Positions 18,077-27,332 of a stretch of 64,000 bases of DNA are shown here, piece by piece. The notes below the pieces were generated by a model, which was given only the letters and a program-made list of their open reading frames with translations, was not told the DNA's origin and searched no databases. The translations under genes were made by a program, and so were the position numbers. The stretch is from Paenibacillus sp. FSL W8-0186. Its GTDB lineage: Bacteria > Bacillota > Bacilli > Paenibacillales > Paenibacillaceae. Each line of letters begins with the position of its first letter. Position 1 is the first letter of the stretch. The stretch lies in contig NZ_CP150207.1 in NCBI RefSeq assembly GCF_037969765.1, forward strand, positions 3,899,001-3,963,000, in the 5' to 3' direction.

Positions 18077-18124
18077 TGAATCCGCTTGCAAGTATAAAAT
18101 AACATATAGAACGCAGATTGTAAA
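18077..18124 (-). promoter_or_regulatory. Promoter P1 with cre at the start site
   Basis: On the minus strand: -35 TTTACA (18119-18124), 17-nt spacer, extended -10 TGT-TATTTT (18096-18104), then the cre-like TGCAAGCGGATTCA (18077-18090) over the predicted start. P2 and P3 have the same parts at the same spacing. Confidence 0.8.
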
Positions 18125-18225
18125 TAATAAAACATAAAACTTTTTATAATTATCTAAAATTAAATGGTGAATAGCGTTAAAAGGGGAGACAGGAACTAAA
18201 TTAGCGCTTATTTAGAGGCATTAAT

Positions 18226-18243
18226 TTTATATAAATATATAAT
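18226..18243. promoter_or_regulatory. Distal A/T block shared by P1, P2 and P3
   Basis: TTTATATAAATATATAAT lies 102 bp upstream of the P1 -35 box. The identical block is 104 bp upstream of P2 and a close variant 114 bp upstream of P3. The rest of the 260 bp up to the araQ terminator is A/T-rich with no gene seen. Confidence 0.5.
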
Positions 18244-18386
18244 ATAAGGATTATATCATCCATATTTCTTTATATATATTTGCTTTTCAATCAAATTTAG
18301 GATGTTTTATAGGGAATAAGAAGTATTTATTTATGCTTAATTAAAATAAATGGGCTTCCCATGACCTTGTCCAACCGGAAATGAAG

Positions 18387-18406
18387 AAAAAAGCACCTGT
18401 CGGTGC
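18387..18406 (-). terminator. Terminator of the abfA-araNPQ operon
   Basis: GCACC-GACA-GGTGC on the minus strand, followed by six U. It lies about 50 bp past the araQ stop and follows another small hairpin (18408-18420). Confidence 0.9.
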
Positions 18407-18458
18407 CTCATCAAATGAGGAGATTAGCTGCTCTCTCCGATGATTTAGGGGCGGCCAG

Positions 18459-19292
18459 CTAACCTTTTACCGCCCCGGCCGTCATGCCATCGATGAAATA
18501 TTTTTGGAAGGCTACAAATAAAATAAAAATGGGAAGAATCGAAAAAAACGAGCCTACAATCAATAAATCATAGTTGTTTCCGTAGGGTGTGAGCAGCGTC
18601 TTGAGGCCAATCGGGAGCGTGTACTTCCCGGCATCGCTCAGCACCATAAACGGCCACAGGAAGTTATTCCAGCTGTTCATGCCGTTCAGAATCGCCATCG
18701 CTGCAAAAGACGGCTTCATGACAGGCAGGATCAATCTTACGTAAATCCCATATTCCGTAGCCCCGTCAACCCGGCCTGCAGCAATGATCTCCTTCGGCAC
18801 GCCTCTTAAGTATTGCCGGAAGAAGAAGATCGTCGCGGCGCTGGCGATCCCCGGAAGCACGATGGCCGAATAGGAGTTCATGAGACCGATATTATGGGTC
18901 AGCGTATACAAAGGCAGCAGCAGAATTTCAAACGGCACCATCATGATCAGCAGCACGCAGATAAACAGGAAGTTCTTCCCCTTGAATTCGTAGGCCGAGA
19001 ACCCGTAAGCCACCGTTGCGCTAACCAGCAAGGTTAGCACCACCTGGACAATCGTCAGCAGCAGCGAGTTAAAAAACCAGGTGAAATACGCATGGTTCCC
19101 GGAGAATAAATAAACGAAGTTATCAAAATTCATGACCGAGAGGTCGAAGCTCAAATTCAGGCCGTAGCGGATCAAATCCTCCCCCGGCTTGAAGGAGGCG
19201 ATGGTTACGGCATAAAACGGAATGAGAATTAGCGCACACAGGATGGCGAAAAAGACAAAAAGGATGATTTTAACGGAAGTATCCCTGCTCAT
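18459..19292 (-). CDS. araQ: Arabino-oligosaccharide ABC transporter permease AraQ
   Basis: A 277-residue permease with six membrane segments; the EAA loop is EIIAAGRVDGATEYGIYVRL. It starts 3 bp after the AraP stop and is last in the araN-araP-araQ set. AraNPQ of Bacillus subtilis imports alpha-1,5-arabino-oligosaccharides and borrows the MsmX ATPase; no ATPase is encoded here either. A strong terminator follows. Confidence 0.82.
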   Translation of the reverse strand: MSRDTSVKIILFVFFAILCALILIPFYAVTIASFKPGEDLIRYGLNLSFDLSVMNFDNFVYLFSGNHAYFTWFFNSLLLTIVQVVLTLLVSATVAYGFSAYEFKGKNFLFICVLLIMMVPFEILLLPLYTLTHNIGLMNSYSAIVLPGIASAATIFFFRQYLRGVPKEIIAAGRVDGATEYGIYVRLILPVMKPSFAAMAILNGMNSWNNFLWPFMVLSDAGKYTLPIGLKTLLTPYGNNYDLLIVGSFFSILPIFILFVAFQKYFIDGMTAGAVKG

Positions 19293-19295
19293 TCG

Positions 19296-20189
19296 TCACT
19301 CCTCCTTCTTGAACATCCCGGAAAAGGCCAGCTGCGTCAGATTGATGACCATCGTAATGGCCAAAAGCACAATGCCGACGGCTGCCGCATATCCGAGATT
19401 GTTCTTCTCGATTCCTTGCCGGTACAAATATCCGACGATCGTAAGGCCGATGTTCTTGGGCGAGTTATTTCCATTCCACAGCATCATGCTCTCGATGAAC
19501 ATCGCGAGTCCCGCATAAATGCTGATCGTTAATACATAGATCGTGGTCGGTTTCAATAAAGGCATCGTGATCCTTGTGAATTTCTGCAAGGACGACGCTC
19601 CGTCGATCGAGGCGGCTTCATAGTATTCATCCGGAATATTTTTGAGGCCTGCCAAAAAATAAAGCATATTGACCCCTGTCCACCTCCAGGTCGCCAGCGA
19701 CACCAGAGCTACAAATCCAGTAACCTGCCCCTTCAGAAATTTGACTGGACCGATTCCGAACCAGGCCAGCACGCTGTTGATCAGTGAGCCTTCCATTTCT
19801 CCAAACATCAGCCGGAAAATCGTCCCGGCCACGACCACGGAGGTCAATGCCGGAAAGAAGAAGGAGGATTTAAAGAAATCTCTCCCCCACATGAATTTAT
19901 TGTTGATGAGTACGGCAAACAGCATCGGAAATGGAATCAGCACAGCTAGAGTAAGCACCATGTAAACGGCGCTGTTCGTTACGGCTTTGAGGAATACGCC
20001 GTCGCCCATCAGCTTCTCGTAATTGCTGAAGCCGACCCAGCTGGCTTCCTGCCCGAGCTGGATTTTCTGAAAACTCATGCCAAATGAGCTGCCCAGCGGA
20101 TAGACCCAGAAGAATAAGAACACGAGGATAAAAGGCAGCACAAAAACGTAGGGAGCGACTTTTTGCGAGTAGAGAAATTTTTTGATCAT
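19296..20189 (-). CDS. araP: Arabino-oligosaccharide ABC transporter permease AraP
   Basis: A 297-residue permease resembling B. subtilis AraP: LFYSQKVAPYVFVLPFIL-like start, SFQKIQLG periplasmic stretch and EAA loop YYEAASIDGASSLQKFTRI. Six membrane segments. It follows araN by 81 bp holding a hairpin and precedes araQ by 3 bp. It pairs with AraQ to form the channel. Not to be confused with the sugar-binding sensor protein called AraP in Geobacillus, whose counterpart is at 28540. Confidence 0.82.
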   Translation of the reverse strand: MIKKFLYSQKVAPYVFVLPFILVFLFFWVYPLGSSFGMSFQKIQLGQEASWVGFSNYEKLMGDGVFLKAVTNSAVYMVLTLAVLIPFPMLFAVLINNKFMWGRDFFKSSFFFPALTSVVVAGTIFRLMFGEMEGSLINSVLAWFGIGPVKFLKGQVTGFVALVSLATWRWTGVNMLYFLAGLKNIPDEYYEAASIDGASSLQKFTRITMPLLKPTTIYVLTISIYAGLAMFIESMMLWNGNNSPKNIGLTIVGYLYRQGIEKNNLGYAAAVGIVLLAITMVINLTQLAFSGMFKKEE

Positions 20190-20216
20190 CGCACTACTCC
20201 TTTATGAAATGGAGTC

Positions 20217-20244
20217 GGAGCTGCCCTTGGGAAGGACAGCCTCC
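20217..20244 (-). promoter_or_regulatory. Intercistronic hairpin between araN and araP
   Basis: GGAG-CTG-CCTT pairs with its complement around a GGG loop, with small interruptions. It sits between the binding protein and first permease genes, the same place as the hairpin at 16500-16550. Confidence 0.55.
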
Positions 20245-20270
20245 TGAATTGATGAATAAGCGGTTACTTG

Positions 20271-21602
20271 CTATTTCAATTCTTGTTCAATTTGCGCTTG
20301 AGCTGCGTCTAGTGCTTCCTTTATATCTCTGCCGTCTTCAAATATTTCGTTCAAGGTCACTGTGCAAAGGACATTGTTGATCGTTGGCGTCGCAGAGGTC
20401 GATTTGATCAGCTGGATTTCGCCCTTGAGCTCATTCAGAACATCGAAGGGGTTGTTCTGGAAATATTGCACGAACTGGTTGTCTGGGTTGTGCGTAACGT
20501 CCTTCATGTCCCAGACGTCCATGTTGACCGGATCAAAGCCCAGCGTATTCCAGATTTCCTTATTCGCATCCAGCGATAATTTGGCGAAGGCCAGGAAGTC
20601 CTTGGCCAGCTGAATATCCTTGGCCGTCTTCGTCACGACGGTGCCCGTGCCTCCCCCGCCCACAGAGCGCGGCATTCCTTTCTCAATGACGGGGATCGGC
20701 GCGATCGCAATTTTGCCGGATAAATCCTTCATATAGTTCGTATATCTCGACATTTGCCATAGAGGCATGAAAGCGGTAGCGTAATTGCCCGCATTGAACT
20801 CACCGTAGGCTTCCTCGGTATCCGGCTGCCCTCCGGCAATCGTCGATAGAACATTGCTGTCCTGCAAATCCTTCAGAATGGTCAGACCTTTGACCATTTG
20901 TTCCGAGTTTACGACGGGCTTGCTGGCCTCATCCGTAAAATCGCTGCCCTGCTGCGCAAGCAGCATCGAGGTCTGCCAGGTTGCGCTGGTATCGGCGGTA
21001 CCCATGTATTTGCCGGTGGCTTCGTATACTTTGATTCCAGCCTGCTTGAAGTCTTCCCAGGTCTCGATCGTCTTGTAGTCGACGTCAGCCTGCTCTAGAA
21101 TTTCCGTATTATAGAACGCGACCGATGCGCCTACATGGGTAGGCACGCCGTAATTTTGGCCGTCCTTGCTGTACAGGTCGACCCTGGATTTCACGATCGT
21201 GTCGCGATACGGGTCAATCACGTCATTCAAAGGCACCAATTGGGGAGTCCCTGCAAGGAAATCCGGGAACTTGCCCAGCTCAATGTCCGCGATATCGGGA
21301 GCCCCAACCCCTGTTTGCACGGCGATCGATAGTTTATTATGCATGTCATCGTAAGGCATTACTGTCACATTCAATTTGATTTGCCGATCCTGGTTGGCCT
21401 CGTTCCATTTGCCAAGCATCTTCTCAAAATGTTGACCGTGTAACTCCACAAATGTCCAATAGGACAATTCCGTTGCGCCTTCACCTGCTCCTCCGTCGAG
21501 AACCGAGGTTTGCCCTCCCATGCTCTTAGGCGACTGCCCGCAACCGAACAATGCGAGCGTCATTGACATTGCGACAAGCACAATAAACCATCTTTGCTTC
21601 AT
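20271..21602 (-). CDS. araN: Arabino-oligosaccharide-binding lipoprotein AraN
   Basis: A 443-residue secreted lipoprotein, lipobox ALFGC (Cys21). LSYWTFVELHGQHFE and MPYDDMHNKLSIAVQTG match AraN-type binding proteins. It starts with a strong AAGGAGG upstream of ATG 21602. It should capture arabino-oligomers for AraPQ. No promoter was recognised in the 345-bp gap to abfA, so it is probably co-transcribed with abfA from P2. Confidence 0.83.
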   Translation of the reverse strand: MKQRWFIVLVAMSMTLALFGCGQSPKSMGGQTSVLDGGAGEGATELSYWTFVELHGQHFEKMLGKWNEANQDRQIKLNVTVMPYDDMHNKLSIAVQTGVGAPDIADIELGKFPDFLAGTPQLVPLNDVIDPYRDTIVKSRVDLYSKDGQNYGVPTHVGASVAFYNTEILEQADVDYKTIETWEDFKQAGIKVYEATGKYMGTADTSATWQTSMLLAQQGSDFTDEASKPVVNSEQMVKGLTILKDLQDSNVLSTIAGGQPDTEEAYGEFNAGNYATAFMPLWQMSRYTNYMKDLSGKIAIAPIPVIEKGMPRSVGGGGTGTVVTKTAKDIQLAKDFLAFAKLSLDANKEIWNTLGFDPVNMDVWDMKDVTHNPDNQFVQYFQNNPFDVLNELKGEIQLIKSTSATPTINNVLCTVTLNEIFEDGRDIKEALDAAQAQIEQELK

Positions 21603-21744
21603 TGTTGACCTCCTTAAAATTTTCTTTTAAGTGCAGATCATAGAAGTTAAAGTTGTGCATACTTGTTAAATCCGGCGGCTGTACGCTGCTGTGCCTGTGA
21701 CGAGTTGTCAGTTTAGGTAATGTTAAACTATGTTGTACGCAGAT

Positions 21745-21915
21745 GGGCTGCGAACAGCTGTAACTGGCTATGCGCTACTCTTAGCTATGCGCTGCTCATG
21801 GGCTATGAACAGCTGTGTGCTACATCTTAGCGATGTGCTGCTCATGGCTATGAACAGCTGTGTGCTGGTCTTAGCCATGCGCTGCATCTTAGCTTTGAAC
21901 AGCTATTTGCTGGCA
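21745..21915. repeat. 45-bp degenerate tandem repeats between abfA and araN
   Basis: GAACAGCT recurs at 21752, 21807, 21852 and 21897 (steps 55, 45, 45), and GGCTATGAACAGCTGTGTGC occurs at 21801 and 21846. TTAGC-ATG blocks recur in between. The gap (21603-21947) has no credible gene. On the transcribed strand the repeats form part of the abfA-araN intercistronic region. Confidence 0.75.
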
Positions 21916-21947
21916 TGACTCGGCTGTAATTGGCGTGACTGGCGCTG

Positions 21948-23577
<1,630 letters not shown>

Positions 23578-23680
23578 CGATTAAACATAAACCTTTTTAT
23601 AATAATATGAAACTATTGCTCTTTTTTATGCTTATTTAGGGCAATTTTAGTTCTTCTGCGGCCTTTGGACATCTATTAAA

Positions 23681-23698
23681 TTTATATAAATATATAAT
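23681..23698. promoter_or_regulatory. Distal A/T block of P2
   Basis: TTTATATAAATATATAAT, identical over 18 bp to the block at 18226, lies 104 bp upstream of the P2 -35. A further stretch at 23786-23810 (TTGGTTTAGAATTATTTGAA) resembles 27268-27292 in front of the ArsR-type gene. Confidence 0.5.
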
Positions 23699-23908
23699 AC
23701 ATACGCTGATATATTCTTGTTTTTTAATCGTTTAAAGGCAATTGGCTAAAAATGCAGGCGATATATCTTGTTTTTTTGGAAATTATTGGTTTAGAATTAT
23801 TTGAACTAAAAGAGTGATGGAGGATTAGTTGACAGGCTGAGGATGGCTAGTAACCTGTGTGCAGCGGCCGGCGTGGCTGGTTGGGTTGGGCTTGGCTAGT
23901 TACTTGGG

Positions 23909-23993
23909 ATGCAATGGGCTGGGCGTCCATACTCGAATGTAGTGGTTGGGCGTGGCCACACTCGAATGCAATGGGTTGGGCGAAGGCTAACGG
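23909..23993. repeat. Three 28-29-bp direct repeats
   Basis: Units starting ATGYARTGGKYTGGGCG begin at 23909, 23937 and 23966. The third runs into the first large repeat unit. Non-coding on both strands as far as I can see. Confidence 0.65.
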
Positions 23994-24170
23994 ACACAGC
24001 AGACGCTATTCTCGCTTTTCCGGCTAATTTGGCGGCCTAACGGACACAGGAGACCTTATTTACTCAAAACCCATATTCTTTCCAGTCATTTTGGCACAAT
24101 AGCGGAACCACGGTCCGTTAGCTTACAGATTTGCGGCATTTTGGAGAAATAGCGGATCCAGGGTCCGTTA
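23988..24170. repeat. Four-palindrome array, 23-bp family, copy 1
   Basis: Four 23-bp elements of the form TAACGGAC-N8-CGCTATT (one CTTATT variant) at 23988, 24038 (forward) and 24098, 24148 (inverted). Start-to-start spacing is 50, 60 and 50 bp. The best copies form a 7-bp stem with one mismatch. Total 183 bp. Confidence 0.85.
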
Positions 24171-24308
24171 CGTTTGCAGCAAAGCTTTATTTCATTCGAG
24201 CATAATGGAACTGAGCCGAAGCAGCCATTGACTGGCATGTAGGTACGATAGTGTGCTATGTATCTTGTGAAACCAAGTAGCTGGCTTGGCCCAAAGCTCG
24301 TAATTGAA

Positions 24309-24398
24309 CCAACTGATGTGCTTGAACCGACTGGTGTGCTTGAACCGACTGGTGTGCTTGTACCAACTGATGTGCTTGTACCAACTGATGTGCTTGCC
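24309..24398. repeat. 18-bp tandem repeats, five units
   Basis: Five units of the form CCRACTGRTGTGCTTGWA in a row (24309, 24327, 24345, 24363, 24381). Two subtypes alternate (CCAACTGATG and CCGACTGGTG). Other copies of the large repeat hold three units or a decayed run. Confidence 0.85.
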
Positions 24399-24428
24399 GC
24401 CGGTAAATGCAATGGGTTGGGCGAAGGC

Positions 24429-24611
24429 TAACGGACATAGGAGACGCTATTCTCGCTTTTTCGGCTAATTTGGCGGCCTAACGGACACAGGGGACCTTAT
24501 TTACTCAAAACCCATATTCTTTCCAGTCATTTTGGCACAATAGCGGAACCACGGTCCGTTAGCTTACAGATTTGCGGCATTTTGGAGAAATAGCGGATGC
24601 AGGGTCCGTTA
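24429..24611. repeat. Four-palindrome array, 23-bp family, copy 2
   Basis: Elements at 24429, 24479, 24539 and 24589; spacing 50, 60, 50 bp, the same as copy 1, with a few base changes. Confidence 0.85.
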
Positions 24612-24750
24612 CGTTTGCAGCAAAGCTTTGCTTCATTCGAGCATAATTGGACTGAGCCGAAGCAGCCATTGACTGGCATGTAGGTACGATAGTGTGCTAG
24701 GTATCTTGTGAAACCCAAGTAGCTGGCTTGGCCCAAAGCTCGTAACTGAA

Positions 24751-24804
24751 CCGACTGGTGTGCTTGAACCGACTGGTGTGCTTGTACCAACTGATGTGCT
24801 TGCC
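24751..24804. repeat. 18-bp tandem repeats, three units
   Basis: Units at 24751, 24769 and 24787, in phase with those of copy 1. The unit number differs from the other copies, as expected for slippage. Confidence 0.8.
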
Positions 24805-24834
24805 GCCGGTAAATGCAATGGGTTGGGCGAAGGC

Positions 24835-25017
24835 TAACGGACATAGGAGACGCTATTCTCGCTTTTTCGGCTAATTTGGCGGCCTAACGGACACAGGGGA
24901 TCTTATTTACTCAAAACCCATGTTCTTTTCAGTCATTTTGGCACAATAGCGGAACCACGGTCCGTTAGCTTACAGATTTGCGGCATTTTGGAGAAATAGC
25001 GGATCCAGGGTCCGTTA
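24835..25017. repeat. Four-palindrome array, 23-bp family, copy 3
   Basis: Elements at 24835, 24885, 24945 and 24995; spacing 50, 60, 50 bp again. Confidence 0.85.
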
Positions 25018-25156
25018 CGTTTGCAGCAAAGCTTTATTTCATTCGAGCATAATGGAACTGAGCCGAAGCAGCCATCGACTGGCATGTAGGTACGATAGTG
25101 TGCTAGGTATCTTGTGAAACCCAAGTAGCTGGCTTGGCCCAAAGCTCGTAACTGAA

Positions 25157-25247
25157 CCGACTGGTGTGCTTCAACCGACTGGTGTGCTTTAATTAATTGA
25201 GCGTACTTGTACCAACTGATACGCTGGTACCAACTAGTCTGCTTGCT
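25157..25247. repeat. 18-bp tandem repeats, five decayed units
   Basis: Units at 25157 and 25175 are regular, one at 25193 is 19 bp and diverged, and those at 25212 and 25230 carry substitutions. The run marks the outer edge of the repeat block. Confidence 0.65.
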
Positions 25248-25262
25248 GCCCACAAAACCAAA

Positions 25263-25289
25263 AGCCCTTGACCATAATGGTCAAGGGCT
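25263..25289 (-). terminator. Terminator of the GH43 lipoprotein gene
   Basis: A 12-bp perfect stem (AGCCCTTGACCA and complement) with 3-nt loop, followed on the minus strand by UUUUGGUUUUG. It lies about 80 bp past the GH43 stop. Confidence 0.88.
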
Positions 25290-25372
25290 AGCAGCTATAC
25301 AAGCAACTAACGCGTCTGGTACAGCTCAGCTCGAACAATTCACAATAGCTCAATCGGCTCGAACGGTCAATT

Positions 25373-26878
25373 TCACTCCTTCGCTGTAATACGGCTGCCC
25401 CACACCGCCTCACCTGCGCCGGATAAAGCAGTGAAGACCATGACGTGCTGCAGCGTTCCGCCGTCCCATTGGCGCAGGAAAACGCCGCGGTATACGCTGC
25501 CCGAAAGGGCCAGTTCAAGCTCATGGCCGCCGGTAAGGCGCCATGTGCCTTCCTCGCTGCCAGTCACCTTGCCGTTGTCGTCCAGGCGGATGAGCGAGGA
25601 CTCCTTGACCTCGGCCGTAATGTCCTTGCCGTGGCGGACGAACTTGTAATCGCCGGCAAGCTCCGCCGCATTGTACGACCCGATCGTCTCGCCGCTATAG
25701 CGGTGAGGCGCCACGACCGGCCAGCCCTGCTCATTCATAAACATCTGATGCACGCGCACCTCATGCCTCTCCCCCAGATTCGGAAACCGGGTATGAAAAA
25801 TCAAAAAATACCTGCCTGTCGCTTCATCATAATAAGCGGAATTGTGTCCAGGCGACACATAAGCCGTACCCGCAGCCAGGGTGTCTCCCTCGGCAGAGCC
25901 AAATTCCACATTGCCCATCAGCTTCACGCCATAAGGTGCAATCGCCTCATCATCAAAGAACGTGCCCGCAGGGCCGCCTACACGGGTCATGTCATGACCC
26001 TCGGCATCCACAAACGGACCGTCCGGCGTTTTCGACCTTACTACGCGAATGTTGTAGCCTCCTGTAGCGTCAAGCCCGCCGTATGACAAAAACAAGTAAT
26101 AATAATCCGTATCCGGGCTGTACAGCATATAAGGGCCTTCGATGCGGCTATGGTTAGCCCCGAGGAGCTTTTTCCCATAGCCTTGGTCTGGATAAGGGAA
26201 TCCGGTCTCCGGATCCATCTGCAGAATGTAGATGCCCCCCGAATAAGAGCCGTACACCATCCACAGCTTCTCCTCTTTATCGAAAAATACGTGCGGATCG
26301 ACGACGTTCGGATGAACGGTGGCATCGTACACCGTACCATCCTCGCTAGGCTGGCCCCACATCCCCGACTTCAGCATAATGCCCAGGTTCTTGTACGGCC
26401 CCCCGACCTGATCCGCCACCGCCACGCCCATAGCCGATAATGGGGAATCCCCCTTGCAGGCGTTGTAGTACATGTAAAAACGTCCATCCGGCAATTGAAT
26501 GACATCCGGCGCCCAAAGCGTATTGCTCTGCGCCCATTCCAGCGTTTCCGCCAGCTCGGTAGTCACGTTCGGGATCAATGGATTACCGTCATGTACCCCT
26601 GAAGCAATCTCCGTCCAATTCATGAAATCCGTTGTCTTCGCCGCCGCCAAATGGGAACCAAAGACATAATAAGTATCGTCTACCTTGATGACAGATGGAT
26701 CATGAACGGATGCATTTTTGAAATTCGGCACCTCATCTGCCGCAGCTTGTTTTCCCGTCTCTGTCTGCACTTTTCCGCCTCCCTTAGCAGCCCCCTCGGG
26801 CAAACCGGTCACAGCCTGCCCGCTGCATGAAGCCAGCAGCAGCATGACTGTCCATCCGATGGCTATTTTAAGCTTCAA
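25373..26878 (-). CDS. GH43 endo-arabinanase, lipoprotein
   Basis: About 501 residues. TTG 26878 is chosen because GGGAGGG lies six nt upstream; the ATG five codons earlier overlaps that site. A short signal peptide with lipobox LLASC (Cys18) is followed by a Gly/Thr-rich tether. The GH43 domain shows Asp60 in SVHDPSVIK, Asp in VDPHVFF and Glu in RIEGPYMLY, plus AYVSPGHNSAYYDE. A C-terminal beta domain (LAGDYKFVRHG...VFTALSGAGEAVWG) is also present in the SLH enzyme at 6091. It is a membrane-anchored endo-arabinanase, transcribed alone from P3 and divergent from the ArsR-type regulator. Confidence 0.88.
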   Translation of the reverse strand: MKLKIAIGWTVMLLLASCSGQAVTGLPEGAAKGGGKVQTETGKQAAADEVPNFKNASVHDPSVIKVDDTYYVFGSHLAAAKTTDFMNWTEIASGVHDGNPLIPNVTTELAETLEWAQSNTLWAPDVIQLPDGRFYMYYNACKGDSPLSAMGVAVADQVGGPYKNLGIMLKSGMWGQPSEDGTVYDATVHPNVVDPHVFFDKEEKLWMVYGSYSGGIYILQMDPETGFPYPDQGYGKKLLGANHSRIEGPYMLYSPDTDYYYLFLSYGGLDATGGYNIRVVRSKTPDGPFVDAEGHDMTRVGGPAGTFFDDEAIAPYGVKLMGNVEFGSAEGDTLAAGTAYVSPGHNSAYYDEATGRYFLIFHTRFPNLGERHEVRVHQMFMNEQGWPVVAPHRYSGETIGSYNAAELAGDYKFVRHGKDITAEVKESSLIRLDDNGKVTGSEEGTWRLTGGHELELALSGSVYRGVFLRQWDGGTLQHVMVFTALSGAGEAVWGSRITAKE

Positions 26879-26967
26879 TGGTAACCCTCCCATAGATTGT
26901 AACACGATTTATTCGCCAGGATCTCCGCTATGATTGTACTCACATATCTCCTCCAGCTTCAGATCAT

Positions 26968-27053
26968 GTTTCAATTAAACATAAACTAATTTTGTAATCA
27001 TTAAATGAATTCGCTTACAGCTATAAAATAGCATACAGTCCCCTTATAGTAAA
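26968..27053 (-). promoter_or_regulatory. Promoter P3 with cre and leader palindrome
   Basis: -35 TTTACT (27048-27053), 17-nt spacer, extended -10 TGC-TATTTT (27025-27033), cre TGTAAGCGAATTCA (27006-27019, one mismatch) over the start, and GTTTCAATTAAAC (26968-26980) in the leader, at the same offset from the -10 as in P2. Confidence 0.82.
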
Positions 27054-27166
27054 CGTATCTATATAAATCTTTTCATATTTTGTTGAATTCCATCTCTTTA
27101 TTTTTAATATAAGCTTATAAATATAAAGAATCATTCGAAAATCGCTTTATTGCTTGCTGCCTCTTC

Positions 27167-27187
27167 TTTATATAAGTATAAAATAAT
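27167..27187. promoter_or_regulatory. Distal A/T block of P3
   Basis: A near copy of the block at 18226 and 23681 (first 18 bp TTTATATAAGTATAAAAT), 114 bp upstream of the P3 -35, in the 454-bp region shared with the divergent regulator. Confidence 0.45.
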
Positions 27188-27250
27188 GATAATTTAAATT
27201 GGAATCAATTGTTTTATATTGTATTAATATTACATTATTTAATTAATTGC

Positions 27251-27292
27251 TTTCATTTTCAGTTTTGTTGGTTTATAATTATTTGAAACAAA
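27251..27292 (+). promoter_or_regulatory. Probable promoter of the ArsR-type regulator
   Basis: A -10 box TATAAT (27274-27279) has a weak TTTCAT 17 bp upstream. The stretch TTGGTTTATAATTATTTGAA overlaps the -10 and recurs with two changes at 23786 upstream of P2, which suggests an operator and autoregulation. Confidence 0.5.
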
Positions 27293-27332
27293 CGAAAATG
27301 AAATCAACTTTTTTCGGAGGCTGGTACGGTAG

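Larger units (their letters stand above)
23967..25250. repeat. Three large tandem repeats in the abfA-GH43 intergenic region
   Basis: Copies at 23967-24407 (441 bp), 24408-24813 (406 bp) and 24814-25250 (about 437 bp) are nearly identical; copy 2 is shorter chiefly because it has two fewer 18-bp subunits. Each copy holds one four-palindrome array near its start and a run of 18-bp repeats near its end. The whole 1.87-kb gap between abfA and the GH43 gene has no gene I can support. The open frames of about 105 codons on the minus strand are carried along by the repeat. Confidence 0.9.

Noticed and set aside
21730-21918. 62-codon plus-strand frame over the 45-bp repeats
   Set aside because: The frame stays open because the 45-bp unit is a multiple of three. 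No ribosome site, repetitive composition.
23967-25250. CRISPR array
   Set aside because: Repeat units are 18 bp or over 400 bp, the palindromes alternate in direction and gaps are conserved between copies rather than unique spacers. No cas genes are near.
23967-25250. Insertion sequence or transposase remnant in the repeat block
   Set aside because: No transposase-like translation in any frame and no terminal repeats with target duplication were seen.
24086-25253. Three similar minus-strand reading frames of about 105 codons (24086-24412, 24527-24844, 24933-25253)
   Set aside because: They are produced by the large tandem repeat. They run through the palindromes and the 18-bp minisatellite, have no ribosome site and show no protein-like composition.
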